Below, one piece after another: positions 35,601 to 47,439 of a DNA stretch of 64,000 nucleotides (positions are counted from its first letter, which is position 1; every line of letters starts with the position of its first letter). The notes beneath the pieces were generated by a model. The model was not told where the DNA came from and ran no database searches. It saw only the letters and a program-made list of their open reading frames with translations. The translations under genes were made by a program, and so were the position numbers. Source of the DNA: Zelopaecilomyces penicillatus (taxonomy: Eukaryota; Ascomycota; Sordariomycetes; Hypocreales; Pseudodiploosporaceae); the NCBI GenBank assembly GCA_005765155.1, contig VCCP01000004.1, positions 4,650,001 through 4,714,000 on the forward strand. The letters are read 5' to 3'.

Positions 35601-36059
35601 GCTAGGATCTACTAGATCAGACTAAAGATATAATAGAAGTCCTCTATATCCCTAGGAATAGATCAGATAATCCTATATCTTTAATAAAGCTAAAGAATAT
35701 AATAGAAGCAATTCAAGTTTATCTATAGATAAGATATAATAAAGCCTTCTTTAATAAGCTAATTAAATAATTATATACTAGCACTATAGCTATAATTAAG
35801 ATATAAGAAGAAGCCCCTCTTAATTATAGCTAATATCAAATAGTATTATTCAATTAAGGTCAAGATAATACAGATCCATCAAACCTATATTATTTCTATA
35901 TTCCAGAATCAATTAAAGATAATCTCTATAATAATACAAGCTTCTCTTTTAATAAGGCATCTTATAAGATCACTTAAATATACTTAAATAGCTATTAATT
36001 ATTAAATATATAATAAATACCTAAGATCTAAGTTAGGATTAGTTCTTAAGAAAAGAAAG
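32687..36059 (+). pseudogene. Gag-like region of the Gypsy-type element, decayed
   Basis: Long plus-strand region readable in one main frame from about 33,690 if TAA/TAG are read as lost Gln/Trp codons. It is hydrophilic and helix-rich, with a segment near 34,850-34,950 rich in Tyr and Phe where Cys would be expected for a zinc knuckle (TGY to TAY change). I cannot prove domain boundaries. The first 1 kb after the LTR is too decayed to read; the primer-binding site is not recognisable. Confidence 0.45.
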
Positions 36060-39000
36060 CAATAAATATACTTATTAATTCAGGCTCTAAAGGCAATATT
36101 ATCTTAAAATCACTGGCTAAGAAATATAGGATCAAATACAGTCCAATCAAGGTTAAAACAATATCATTCTCTAGGCAGACTATTTAAATGATTAAGAAAA
36201 TAAAAGTTCAACTCTATATAGGAACCACTTAGATATCTATTTATCTATATATAGTATTAGATAGAATTATAATACCCTTTATCCTAGGGATATTATTTGT
36301 TAAAATAGGCGGGTTTTATATAACAGCCTGACCTGTTATAAGATTAGTAGCTAGACCTACTATAGCTTAGCAGCTAAACCTGCTATAGCCCTAGCAGCCA
36401 GACCTGCTATAAGGTAGCAGCCTGACCTGCTATAAGACCTAAAAAGCCCGTGCAGCCTGACCTGCTATATCAGGCTAGACTAGTAAAATAAGGGCTTATC
36501 CCTTATACCCCTCCCTTTCTTATTATTTGGAATGCTTAGAAATCTAAAGAAATATTATTTGGAATTCTTAAATAATTCCAAATAATCCTAGTATTATTTA
36601 GATATATAAGATAGCTGGATTCCTAGCTGAATCCTGCTTTCTTTCTCTATCGGCAATTCAATCACTTCTTTCTTCTTTTCTACAGACTTTACTCTGGATA
36701 ACTATTCGCTGCCTTTCTTCCACTGCTATCGCTACTAGCTTTAGTTATAACTTTATACTGCAAATTGCAATATTATTTATTAGAATAGCTAAGCTATTAT
36801 TTAATTATTCTTAGAAAGGTAGAGACTTATATATATAATATTAAATAGAGCAAATATAAGTAATTACTCCTATTATAAATATTATTTATTAGAAATAAAA
36901 TAAATCTAACTCCTTAGAAAATTAAATATTAATTATATTATTAGAGATATAATTAATAATAAGGAATTAATTAATCTAAAATAGCTCCTTAAGGATAATA
37001 AAGAAATACTAATAGAGCTTAACTCTAATAATAATAAGATAATTATTAGAAGTATACTAATAGAGTCTATAAAGTAATATATTAAAGCTTTAGAAGCAGT
37101 TAAGGCTAAATTAAACTCTCTAAAGAAAAAGAAGAAATCTAAAAGAAGGGAAATATATTGATTATATAGTCCCCCTAAGATATATATCTATATCTTATAT
37201 AAGAAAAAGGCTAATAAAATCAACCCTATTAATAATATTCCTTTAGATAGGTTTATACCTAATAGCAACCTATTTTAGAAAAAGAAAAAATAAAAAAAAG
37301 TAAAGAGAAGAATCAATCTAGATATACTCTTTATTAAATATATTATCCTAAAGTTCTCTAATATATTTAAGGGATTTTAACTCTATAGAGAATATCTTAA
37401 GGAAATCCTCTCTTAAATTAAGAATATATTAATCTAATAGAAGATTAATATTTTCCTAGAGATCCTTTATAATAAAGAATAGGCTTTATCTTAATAATTT
37501 AAAGAAAGTGAAATACTTAATCTATTAATTATATCTCCTTAAATCATTAAAGTGATTCCCTATTCAGCCTAATAGGCATATTCCATCCCTATTCTATAAG
37601 GATTAAAAGTAAAAGCTATAAAGTTACTAAAGATATACTTTAAGAATTATATATTAAAAGAATCTTATACCTTTTATAAGAACTAATATTTCTTTATTAA
37701 GAAAAAGGATAGAGGGCTTTATTTAATTAATACTATTATAAAATATAATACTATTACTCTTAGAGATATATTTATCCCTTTTAGTACTAATTCCTTTAAT
37801 AAAGACTTCTTTATATATACTATACTCTTATTATTAGATTTCTTTTCTAGCTATAATTAAGTCCTACTAAATAAAAAGAATAAAGATCTTATTATATTTT
37901 CTTTTATTATTAATCTTTTAAGGATATATATACTCTCTTAAAGCATTATAAATTCTATAGCCTAGTTTATAAAAATTATAACTTAAATACTATTTAATCT
38001 TATCTTAGATATCTATAAACTCTTTCTTAATAATATTATTATATATAAGCTATAATCCATTTATAATAATAAAGAGATTCTTCCTAGAATATAAAAATAT
38101 ATATTTAAATATTTATAGAACCTTAATAAAATCCTTCTTAATATTAAGCTCTCTAAATATATAATATTAGAAGAGAAATCAAGATATTATTAAAATATAA
38201 TTATTATTATTAGATTCCTCTATAAGATATCTAGAAGGAAATCAATTAAAAAGAAGATTATTAAGATCCTAGAATAGCTTATCTATTATAATATAATAGA
38301 TATTAAGGCCTTTCTTAGATTTATTAACTACTATTAAATTTAAATATATAACTTTATTATTATTGCTCTCTCTCTTATTATCCTATTATAAAAGAAAGCT
38401 CCTTAGGAGTAAGAAGGATTATAATTAAAAGTAATAACCAAGCTTAAGGATATAATAATAATTATCCCTATTCTAATATTATTTAATCTCTCTAGGGAGG
38501 GTGGAGAAATCATACTTATAATGGATACTAGCCTTAAAGGATAAGGAATAGTTTTAATATAAGTTCTGAATAGGCAATAATACCTAATTAGATTCAAAAG
38601 CGATTATTAGAATAAGGCTAAACACAGCTATAATATAATAAAGCAAGAGTACAAGGCTATTCTCTTTATATTTTAAAGGCTTAAAGGATATATCTATAGT
38701 ATATAATTTACTTTAGAGATAGATATATATATTCTTATATATCAGCTTAATAATACTATTTATAATATATTAGATAGTCTTATTATCTATTGGATTAGCT
38801 ATATTATATTATTTGATTTTATTATTAAATATATTCCTAGGAAAAATAATAGTATAATAGATAGACTTTCTTAGAAAGAATTAGAGCTATTTAATTAAAT
38901 AAATACTAAAGTTAATAAGGATTTAAAGGATATAATCAATATATATCTTAGGTTAATATAATTAAATATACTAGAATCTAAATATTTTATAGAATCCTAA

Positions 39001-40290
39001 TAGATTATTAGATTTCTATATTTACTAAAGAGACCATCTAATCTTAATAAAGTATAATTTAAAATACTATATTAGAAAGCTTAGAGGTTCTTTATTAAGA
39101 ATAGGAAACTTTAACTAAGGCTAACTTATAAAAGAAACCATCTTATATTAGTTATTAATAACTTGCCTATTTATAAGAAATTAATAATAAGCTGCTATAT
39201 AGCCTAAGGGTATAAAGGTAAAGTGGTTATCTTTAAAACTCTCTCTGATAGGTATTACTAAGGAAAGATATAGAATAATATTTCCTTAGCTATAGCCTAC
39301 TACCCTAAATATCAAAAGTTTATACTATAATAGGGTAGAGAATCAGTGATTCTAATATTACTTAAGTAGCTAATATTAAAAGTATACTTTGATTTATAAT
39401 ATATATTATCTAATTATAATATAAACTTCCTTATAGAAGCTTATTATAACTTAATTAGATAGATTAAAGTTTAATTAATATAATGGGTTAACTTAAGGGC
39501 TATAATTAGGTTTATTATAATCTTAATATAGTAATATAGACTTATACTTTATATAGTTATTAATAATAGATCTAAAATAAAAGGGCTTCTCCCTTAGATA
39601 CTATTTAATTAAGGTATAAAATATATTTAAATATCTAGATATAATCCTATAGTTAATTCTATAATTAAAGTTAATTATTAAAGCCTTATATCTATAATAA
39701 CTAAGATATTAGAAGGAGACTCTAAATAGATAAGATACCTTAAAGCAGCTATTCTTATAGATAGAACTATAATTAAATCATCCTATAGCTTCTCTATCTT
39801 TTATCTTATATATAGGTATAATCCTATCTTATTATTTAAAGTCAAATTCCTAATATAAAGGCTTATTAATTAGGATATTATTATTAATACTAAGGATTTA
39901 TTTAAGTCTTATATTTAAATACTAGAAAAAAGATTAGAAGATATAATAAAGGCTAGAGAAAAGATAATTAACTTTAGGAAAAAGCTAATAATAAGAATGA
40001 ATACTACTAATAAACATATACTTTAATTAGAATATAATTAACTGATATTGAATAATCTAGTGCTTATATATAATATACCTAAGAAATAGGATAAATCCTA
40101 TATAATAAAGATAATAATATACTAGTATAGCCTATATTAGATTGCTTTATAAGCAGATATTATTAAAGTATATATACTTTATATAATAAATAGGATTCTT
40201 TTAAATAAGACCTATTCTAGAAACCATTTGAAGAAGTTTATTAAGGATAAGTATAATTAATAGATATCTAATACTAATATATAGCTCTTT
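36060..40290 (+). pseudogene. Gypsy pol: protease, reverse transcriptase, RNase H, integrase, decayed
   Basis: In order: a retropepsin-like segment at 36,060-36,297 (LINSGSKGNIILKSLAKKY, later IIPFILGI where family members have an I-L-G-M motif); after the 472-bp insertion the frame continues at 36,778 (IRIAKLLFNYS). Reverse transcriptase lies at about 37,560-38,400 with LLDFFSSYNQV and the catalytic loop FLNN near 38,020-38,035, where the two Asp codons have become Asn. RNase H at about 38,515-38,890 reads MDTSLKG and later YIPGKNNS. Integrase HHCC-like segment at 39,120-39,320 (YKGKVVIFKTLSDRYY) and its C-terminal part to about 40,260. Stops are frequent. The reading is by eye and approximate. 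Confidence 0.75.
36298..36769 (+). mobile_element. 472-bp short mobile element, copy A (solo-LTR-like or MITE-like)
   Basis: Starts TGTTAAAATAGGCGGG and ends CTGCAAATTGCA, flanked by a perfect 8-bp duplication ATATTATT (36,290-97 and 36,770-77). The first 170 bp hold about six imperfect copies of CAGCCTGACCTGCTATA. Later parts have TATA-like and pyrimidine-rich sequence. It interrupts the retrotransposon gene right after the protease, and removing it plus one duplication restores the frame. Base composition is near normal, unlike the surrounding DNA. TG...CA ends suggest a solo LTR, but 8-bp duplications are longer than the 4-6 bp usual for LTR integration. Confidence 0.8.
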
Positions 40291-43200
40291 AAACCTAAAG
40301 ATAAATAAGAACTATATAAGAAAAAAAGAGGGCTAGGATTATTAAACCCCCTTATATACTTTAACTTATCTATTAATTAAATAATACCCTAAAACTCTAA
40401 CTCTAATACTAATCTTAAAGAAGACTTCTTAGACTTACTACCAGCTATTAAACCTTGGTTCAAAGTTATAATCCCTAATCCAATCCAATACCAGAAGAGT
40501 ATATATTAACTATACTCACTTCAGATATATATATAACTTCTTATATACTTAAACCAAGGATTTCCTAGCTTGAATTCTATTTAAAAATCCTTAATAGAGA
40601 GGATCTTAATAATATTTCTTAAAAGGTATAGTAAATTTCACTCTTTATATATAATATTCCACTACTAATATATAAACCAATCATATCAAACCAACTATAA
40701 TAAATAATTAATACTCCTAAACCTTAATTATAATAATTAAACTATTCCTATATTAATAATCAAATAATCCCTATTAACCTTATTTATTTATAATCTTTTC
40801 TTGATCTATATTAATCTGATTTTATTATACCCTTAAGCATAGACCCACTCTTGGATCTACCCTATACCTGCACTAATCAGGACCAAATAAAGCTTATACT
40901 TATATACCCAAAACCTTTCCTTTTACTCTAAAAAACTCATTAAATTCCTACTAAAAACAAGAGTTCTTATAAATCATTTCAATACTATAATACTATCTTT
41001 CTTTAACTTTCCTACTTATATAAATCCCTTTCTTATTTTATTATATATATATTTTATAATACTATATTAAATTAATTATACTCTTTTATTAATTTATTTT
41101 ATTTTATAAAGATTAATTAATACCTTTAAAAGCTAATTTATTTATTAATACCAAACCATCTAGATTATATAATTAATACTATTATCCTAAAATTAATTTA
41201 TTCTATCCCTTTTAAACCAAACCTATATTCTAGTAATTAAGGAATTATTTAATCCTATCTATACCTATTAAATTCTATTAGAGTTTTCCTTTATTATCTT
41301 ATCTATATCCTATTTTATTATATACCTAACCTTTAAAGTTAATAGCTAATATTTCTATAGATAGAGAGCAGCAGATATATTTAAGAAATCTAGAATAACT
41401 GGTCTTTTTAATTCTTTAGTTTAGTCCTTCCCTAAGAAAATTATTTGCTTTCTTTTATCCTCTAGCTTAGATTAATAGCTATAAAATCCTCTCTATCTAT
41501 AGTCTATATATCCATCCTATTTATAATTTAAATAATACCTATTATATTTATCTAGGATTAAAATATATAGATAATATAGCTATATAATATACTCCCTAAT
41601 AACTATAATAATAATTAAGAAGGATTATATATAACAGGAATATAGGATTAGATTAATAACCCTATAATAACTAATAAATAAAGAGTAGATTCTCTCTTTC
41701 TATTTTATTAAGGTATTAAAGAAATACCTATAAATATACCCTATTTTAGCTAGTATAAATATAGAGCAAGATACTTGGGTTTTTATAATAGACTTTAGTA
41801 TAGAATATTCTTGAGTACTATAGAGATTACCTTCCTAGAAGTATTATTTAAGACTTCAGCCCTTAGCTAGCTATATAAGAGTGCTAGGTATATCTTTTAT
41901 AAACTTAATAATAAAGGATACCTTATAATAGAGAGGGCAATTTATCTAGCCTATATTCACCCCCCCTAAAATCTATACTTTAAATATTACTTAAATCTAA
42001 AAATAAGAAAGAGGATTAGTATTAATTTATAAAGATTAAATAGTATTAAATTAAAAAGGCCTTATAACTTACTATCACTTCTATTATAGAAGATAGTTTA
42101 ATACTATTAAAGAACTTAATATAACTATTCTATAATAAGATAACTTTATAAGTAATTATACTATATAGAATGATTATATTTATAATAGAATTAATATTAA
42201 GAAGCTAAGAATAAATATTACCCTAATCAGTTTTTATAATTAAATAATATCTATATCAAAAACCTAAAGAGAATAAGAGATAGATTAATAATCCTAAAGT
42301 TAAAAGGGCTAAGTTATAAGATAAAAAAGGAAAAGTTATAAGAGCTAAGAGACAGCCCCTCTAAAAAGTATATAAATAAAAACATATATCACTTACTAGC
42401 TATAAATCACTATTAAGTATAATAAAAAGCTATACTTTAAAGGAAGAGCTACTTATAATAAAAGGTATCTTTAATTAAATAATTATATATAACTATAAAG
42501 AATTACTAATTTAAACCCTTATATACTTATAAAGCTCTCTCTTATAAAGAGGCACCTTATATATATTACTCTCTTCTATCTCTATTATCTCCCCCTAGTA
42601 CCTATACTATCTTATTTTATTCCCTTAATCTCTGCTATTATTTAATTATATCTCTATTTAACTCCTTATTAATATATAATATTAAAATAATAAAGAACTT
42701 CTAGATTACTTATACCCTTTCTTTAAGTAAGTATTAAAAATATAAGTCTTATTACTATTATAGAAATAGTATAACTTAAAGGAGGTATAGGTTTATTTTA
42801 TAAATATATTAATAAATACACTATATTTATAATAAATCTAGGGTTTTCTAAGCAATCCTATTTTATAGTCTTTTAATAAGACTGGCCTAATCCATTATTA
42901 ACCCTCCCTTAGAATTTTAATATAGATATCCTAGATTTAATAGTATATAGCCTTATCTCTATTATATAGCTATTTCCTTAAGGCCTATAAGAATAGAACT
43001 AGAGCAATTATTTAATTAAGCTCTATTAACTATTATATATACTAAAGAATAAAGATTAAGCTATTAATTTTATATTATACTCTCTGCTTTAAATTATACT
43101 TTATAATATCTCTAATAATATATTTATAGCCTTTAGAGTAATATATATTTTTAAGTTAAAGGAATACTTCTATATATATATAGATCTCCTTGATATTTTA

Positions 43201-43995
43201 TATAAGTTTAGACCCTATAATTATTTAATACTTAATGCCTATAATTATCTTAATAAGCTGGCTATCTTCTATAAGAATATATTTAATAAGCAGTTCTTTA
43301 TTAGATTTATTAACTATAAGAATATATATTAGTATTCCTTTATTTAGGATTGATTTATAGGCTAGCTTTATATCTTTGATTTATAAGTAGATAAATAAAT
43401 ATATTATACTAAAGAGTTTATATATCTATAAAGGTAAATACTTTATAAGCTTAATCTCTTTTATAACTTTATATTTATTATTATTCTATATATAAAGCAA
43501 GTATAAGGTTAAGAGTATAGCTATTTATCTTTCTTCTAGGTCTATATTATTATTAAAGGATTAATTAAGTTTTACCCTTATCTTAATTAAATTAAAGAAG
43601 ATTTAAATAAGATCAAATAATCTTATAATAATATATTTTACCTACTCCCTAATAATCCCTTTTATTTATTACTAAGAGATTAATACCTATTTAATAGTTT
43701 AAACCAGCCTATATCTAGCTATATATTTAAAGTAAGAAGTATTATACTATATCTTATTATTAATAAGTTAAATATAATTAAATACCTATAAAGCTTTTAT
43801 TATATCACCCTATAGGATCTTAATAATTAAATAGTCTATAATTAAGATATAGATAAAGCACTCTATTTTATTTACCTAAGAGATACTATACTATTCTTAA
43901 TTAATAGATATACCTTACCTATATTATATAACAACTCTAGAGTCTTCTATATACCTATAGGAAATAGCCTACTTATACTATTCATATAGACTTAT
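40291..43995. other. Unassigned RIP-decayed region downstream of integrase
   Basis: Part of the retrotransposon by position. 40,440-41,340 is markedly poor in G on the plus strand while still containing C, so change was mostly on one strand. From about 42,690 to 43,980 a plus-strand frame can be followed for hundreds of codons if TAA/TAG are read through, suggesting former coding DNA; I could not match it to a known family. It may be an extra gene of the retrotransposon or another, older insertion. Confidence 0.4.
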
Positions 43996-44467
43996 TATAA
44001 TTTGCAGTATAAAGTTATAACTAAAGCTAGTAGTGATAGCAGTGGAAGAAAGGCAGCGAATAGTTATCCAGAGTGAAGTCTGTAGAAAAGAAGAAAGAAG
44101 TGATTGAATTGCCGATAGAGAAAGAAAGCAGGATTCAACTAGGAATCCAGCTATCTTATATATCTAAATAATACTAGGATTATTTGAAATTATTTAAGAA
44201 TTCCAAATAATATTTCTTTAGATTTCTAAGCATTCTAAATAATAAGAAAGGGAGGGGTATAAGGGATAAGCCCTTATTTTACTAGTCTAGCCTGATATAG
44301 CAGGTCAGGCTGCACGGGCTTTTTAGGTCTTATAGCAGGTCAGGCTGCTACCTTATAGCAGGTCTGGCTGCTAGGGCTATAGCAGGTTTAGCTGCTAAGC
44401 TATAGTAGGTCTAGCTACTAATCTTATAACAGATCAGGCTGTTATATAAAACCCGCCTATTTTAACA
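43996..44467 (-). mobile_element. 472-bp short mobile element, copy B (inverted relative to copy A)
   Basis: Same length and about 98% identical to 36,298-36,769 in reverse orientation; the differences I see (about eight) are all C/T or G/A. Its end reads AAATTATA where copy A has AAATTGCA. Flanks AGACTTAT and AGACTATT resemble a decayed 8-bp duplication (6 of 8 match), supporting an independent insertion. Confidence 0.75.
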
Positions 44468-45678
44468 AGACTATTATAATACTACCTACTCACCCTATTA
44501 AAGTATAGAAACCTATACTCTTTAAAGCTATTATTAATTAATAATTAAATAATAAGTTTAAGTATAATAAGATAATCAGGCCTAAAGCAGTTAAGACTAT
44601 TAATATAATTATTACTAAGGAAGCCAAATCAATTATAACTTAGCTTAATAATAATTAAATAATAATATCCTAATAGTATTCTCTAGGAGCTAATAGGAAT
44701 AGATTATTTATTACTTATTTAGTTTTTAGGCTCTTATCTAGGCTTAGTTTATTTATATATAATAGTACTAAGGATACTTAAAGACCATCTGATTAAGATT
44801 TATTAAGCAAGAAGTTAAAGTTAATATCAATATAGCTTATACTATATTCAAATCCCTAGAAATAGATTACCTTTAAGGAGTAAATAGCTAAATCAACTTC
44901 TTTAAGTACCCCTATAACTAACTTAGACAAGAATACTAATACTTTTAAGGATATTATTATAACCCTAAAGCGATTTATTAATAGGAACCTAGATAGGGTA
45001 TCTTAATTAAATAATAGGTATCTTTCTTATAAATAGATTAACCCTTTTAATAGAGAAAAGAGAAGTCTAGAAAAGAAATAGAGGAGCTAATAAGAGGAAT
45101 TAGATCCTTAGCCCCCTCTATACTATATACCACTAATTCGATCTATAAGATATAAGGGAGAGACTACTACTTAAATAAGTATTGATTTGCCTTTATAATA
45201 CTTAGAAGCAGTAGGGTATACTATAACTATCAAATTCATTAAAAAGATAAATAATATATTCCTTATTAGAAGGCCTATACTATATATTAAATACTCTAAT
45301 AGTTATATTAATCTTTATTCTAATAGAATAATTATAGAAGGGACCCTTTAATATATTAAAGAGATAATAGAAGCTTTCTTTAATAGGCTAGTGATTTAAG
45401 CTATTTAATCTAATAGATCTAAATACTATACTATATAAGTATAATCAGTAATATCTCTATTTATAGGTTAAGTAGTAGAGTTAAATACTCTAGGGATATT
45501 AAGGGAGTTAAAGGGATTGAATATTAAGGGAATACTTAATTAAGGATGAATAAGGGAGAAGAAATAAAGCATATATATATAAGTATCTAAAGGTTATATT
45601 TAAATACTATTGCTTGATTGATTATGAATATTATCTAATTTAATAATAGGGTTATCTTTAATATTTACTGGGAGGGTT
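44468..45678. other. 3' internal region of the retrotransposon
   Basis: TpA-rich sequence with scattered GC-normal words, ending in the polypurine-like GGGAGGG before the 3' LTR. No domain recognised. Confidence 0.4.
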
Positions 45679-46074
45679 TTGATGGCTAGGTTGAATACAC
45701 CCCCTTACTAGTTAATTAAGCTATAGCTGTATAAGCTGTATTTAGAGGGATTAAACTATATAAGTAGATAGACTATACCTAGGCTATTTAAATAAGCAGA
45801 TATTATCAAATTTAAGTTTTCTTCTTTCCCTTCTATCTAAGAATTTTCTAGTATATTTAAAAGACTAGCTATTAAAAAGCTGTCTTCTTTATCTGATCAG
45901 TTATAGGATGATCAATTAATCCCTTAAGTTCAATTTATTATATCGCTGCTTTATGGCTTTTCTTATCTATTTAATCCTTATAGACTATACTAGCTATATA
46001 ACTACCCTAAAATCACTCTGTAGTTCTATAGGTAGTATTAATGTTATTATATGTATTGTTTTCCCCTTATCAAA
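45679..46074 (+). repeat. 3' LTR of the Gypsy-type element
   Basis: Direct repeat of 32,281-32,686; less altered at its ends (TTGATGGC...TTATCAAA). Followed immediately by the TTACT duplication. Confidence 0.9.
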
Positions 46075-46079
46075 TTACT

Positions 46080-47330
46080 TATTATTTTAAATAATTAAAA
46101 TATATTATAGAATGCTTTAGAATCCCTTCTAAAGATATCTAGAATATAGATAAGATTAGCTTTTAAATTAGTATTAAAAAGGATTAACTTATTATTATAA
46201 AGCAAAAAAGGGTATATTTATTTAGTATACCTAAGAATAGAGAAGCTATTATAGTAATTAAAGCTATCTCTATTAATAGTAAGTTTATTCCTGCCTTTCT
46301 TATCCTTAATAGTATTAAATATATATTATAATAGTATAAGCAATCTAAACTTAAAGATACTATAGTTATAGCTCTTTTACTAATAGGATATTTAAATAAT
46401 AAGATTAGCCTTATCTAGATCAAGCATTTCCATCAATATATATCTATAATTAGCAGCTATCACCTGCTTATTCTAAACAGCTTTAGATCTTATTATATAA
46501 TAGAATTTATTAAGTTCTATTGATAGTAAAATATTATTCCTTTTATAATACCTTTATATCTTATATATCTTCTTTAATCATTTAATATTATAATCTTTTA
46601 GCTATATAAGTATTATTATAATAAAGCTTTAGATTAATTAATTTATAATAGCCTTATAAATATTATTAAGCTTAAGTTTCTTAGTTATATCTAATAAGTT
46701 TAAAAAAAGGCCTTTAAATATATTATAATACTCTTTATATTCAAAAAGATAAGGATCTAATCTTTAAATAGCTAATTTATCCTCTAAACCTTAAGAGAAA
46801 GAGCACCTATAAAAACACCTTTATTAAAGCCCTATAAGGCTGCTTCTTCTAACTTTAAGACCCTAATAATACTATAATAAATAAATAAAGTTACTAATAA
46901 GCTTGATAATATTCTTTATAAAGATGGTATATTTAGTCTAGAATTTAATTATAATTTATTATACTTTATTTAGGGATTGTTTATTGCTACTATAGAGTTG
47001 CTCTAAATAAAAAGGGACCTTTACCATACTAAAAAGGCTGAATTAGTTTCTTTACAATACTATGCCTTAAGGAATAAGACTCTAAAATCAGGTGATATTA
47101 TTAATATAGCTGATAGGCATTAAATGGTATTGTAAAAAGAGATTAATAAGGTTGATAAGGCAAGGAAGATTATAAAGGCAGCGAATAAAAAGGAATAGAA
47201 CTATACTAAATATATGTTTTTTGAAGCCATAAAAAAGGCATGTAAATGGAGAATGGATAGTTTATTAGATCCTTTAATTATTTGGGACTCAAAGCAAGGG
47301 ATGCGGTCTGTATATCATGGATAGCTTCAA
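46080..47330 (+). pseudogene. Transposase, DDE catalytic part (Fot1/pogo-like), decayed
   Basis: Plus-strand frame readable through stops: IDKISF near 46,150 (first catalytic Asp kept), KQKRVYLFSIPKNREAI, then LLILNSFRSYYIIEF near 46,470-46,505 and LLQSFNIIIF near 46,570-46,605, where the second and third catalytic Asp positions are Asn, each explained by G-to-A. The order and spacing fit the DDE superfamily endonuclease of Fot1/pogo elements. The last 350 bp are much less decayed and encode a Lys-rich C-terminal stretch. Confidence 0.75.
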
Positions 47331-47336
47331 ATTGAT

Positions 47337-47437
47337 AAAAAGGTGGCCACGTTGCTGATGTGGCCACCTTGCTGATGAGCACCACCTTTGGTGGTGCGAG
47401 CATTTGCGAGACCCAAAAAAGTGGGGCGTGGCACGGT
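47337..47437 (-). repeat. Right terminal inverted repeat of the Fot1/pogo-like element
   Basis: Exact inverted copy of 31,699-31,799, followed by the TA duplication at 47,438-39. Confidence 0.95.
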
Positions 47438-47439
47438 TA

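Larger units (their letters stand above)
32281..46074 (+). mobile_element. Gypsy-type LTR retrotransposon, RIP-decayed, itself carrying two insertions
   Basis: Bounded by direct LTRs (32,281-32,686 and 45,679-46,074) and by the 5-bp duplication TTACT (32,276-80 and 46,075-79). The 3' LTR starts TTGATGGC and ends TTATCAAA (short inverted ends TTGAT/ATCAA); the 5' LTR shows the same ends with G-to-A and C-to-T changes. A purine tract GGGAGGG precedes the 3' LTR, as a polypurine tract should. Coding order on the plus strand is gag-like, aspartic protease, reverse transcriptase, RNase H, integrase: the Gypsy order. Excluding two 472-bp insertions with their duplications, the element is about 12.8 kb, large for a fungal Gypsy, with about 5 kb of unassigned sequence after integrase. 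The whole body is TpA-rich with abundant stops, so no autonomous activity is possible. Confidence 0.88.
31699..47437 (+). mobile_element. Fot1/pogo-like DNA transposon (Tc1/mariner superfamily), interrupted
   Basis: Outer shell of the nest. Perfect 101-bp inverted repeats form the ends (31,699-31,799 and 47,337-47,437), beginning ACCGTGCCACGCCCCAC, each directly flanked by TA (31,697-98 and 47,438-39), the Tc1/mariner target duplication. Removing the inserted LTR element and one 5-bp duplication leaves about 1,940 bp, the size of Fot1-class elements. The remnant transposase on the plus strand has a helix-turn-helix-like first part left of the insert and a DDE-type part right of it. The interior is heavily TpA-enriched whereas the inverted repeats show no change between the two ends. 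The element cannot make transposase: many stops and catalytic changes. Whether the ends could still be moved in trans is unknown. Confidence 0.9.

Noticed and set aside
38403..38597. Minus-strand ORF inside the decayed block
   Set aside because: It lies antisense to the readable RNase H frame and is a chance opening in TpA-rich DNA.
36298..44467. The two 472-bp inverted copies as the terminal repeats of one 8.2-kb inner element
   Set aside because: Each copy has its own flanking duplication (perfect for the left, near-perfect for the right), and the retrotransposon frame continues straight across the left copy, so they are separate insertions.
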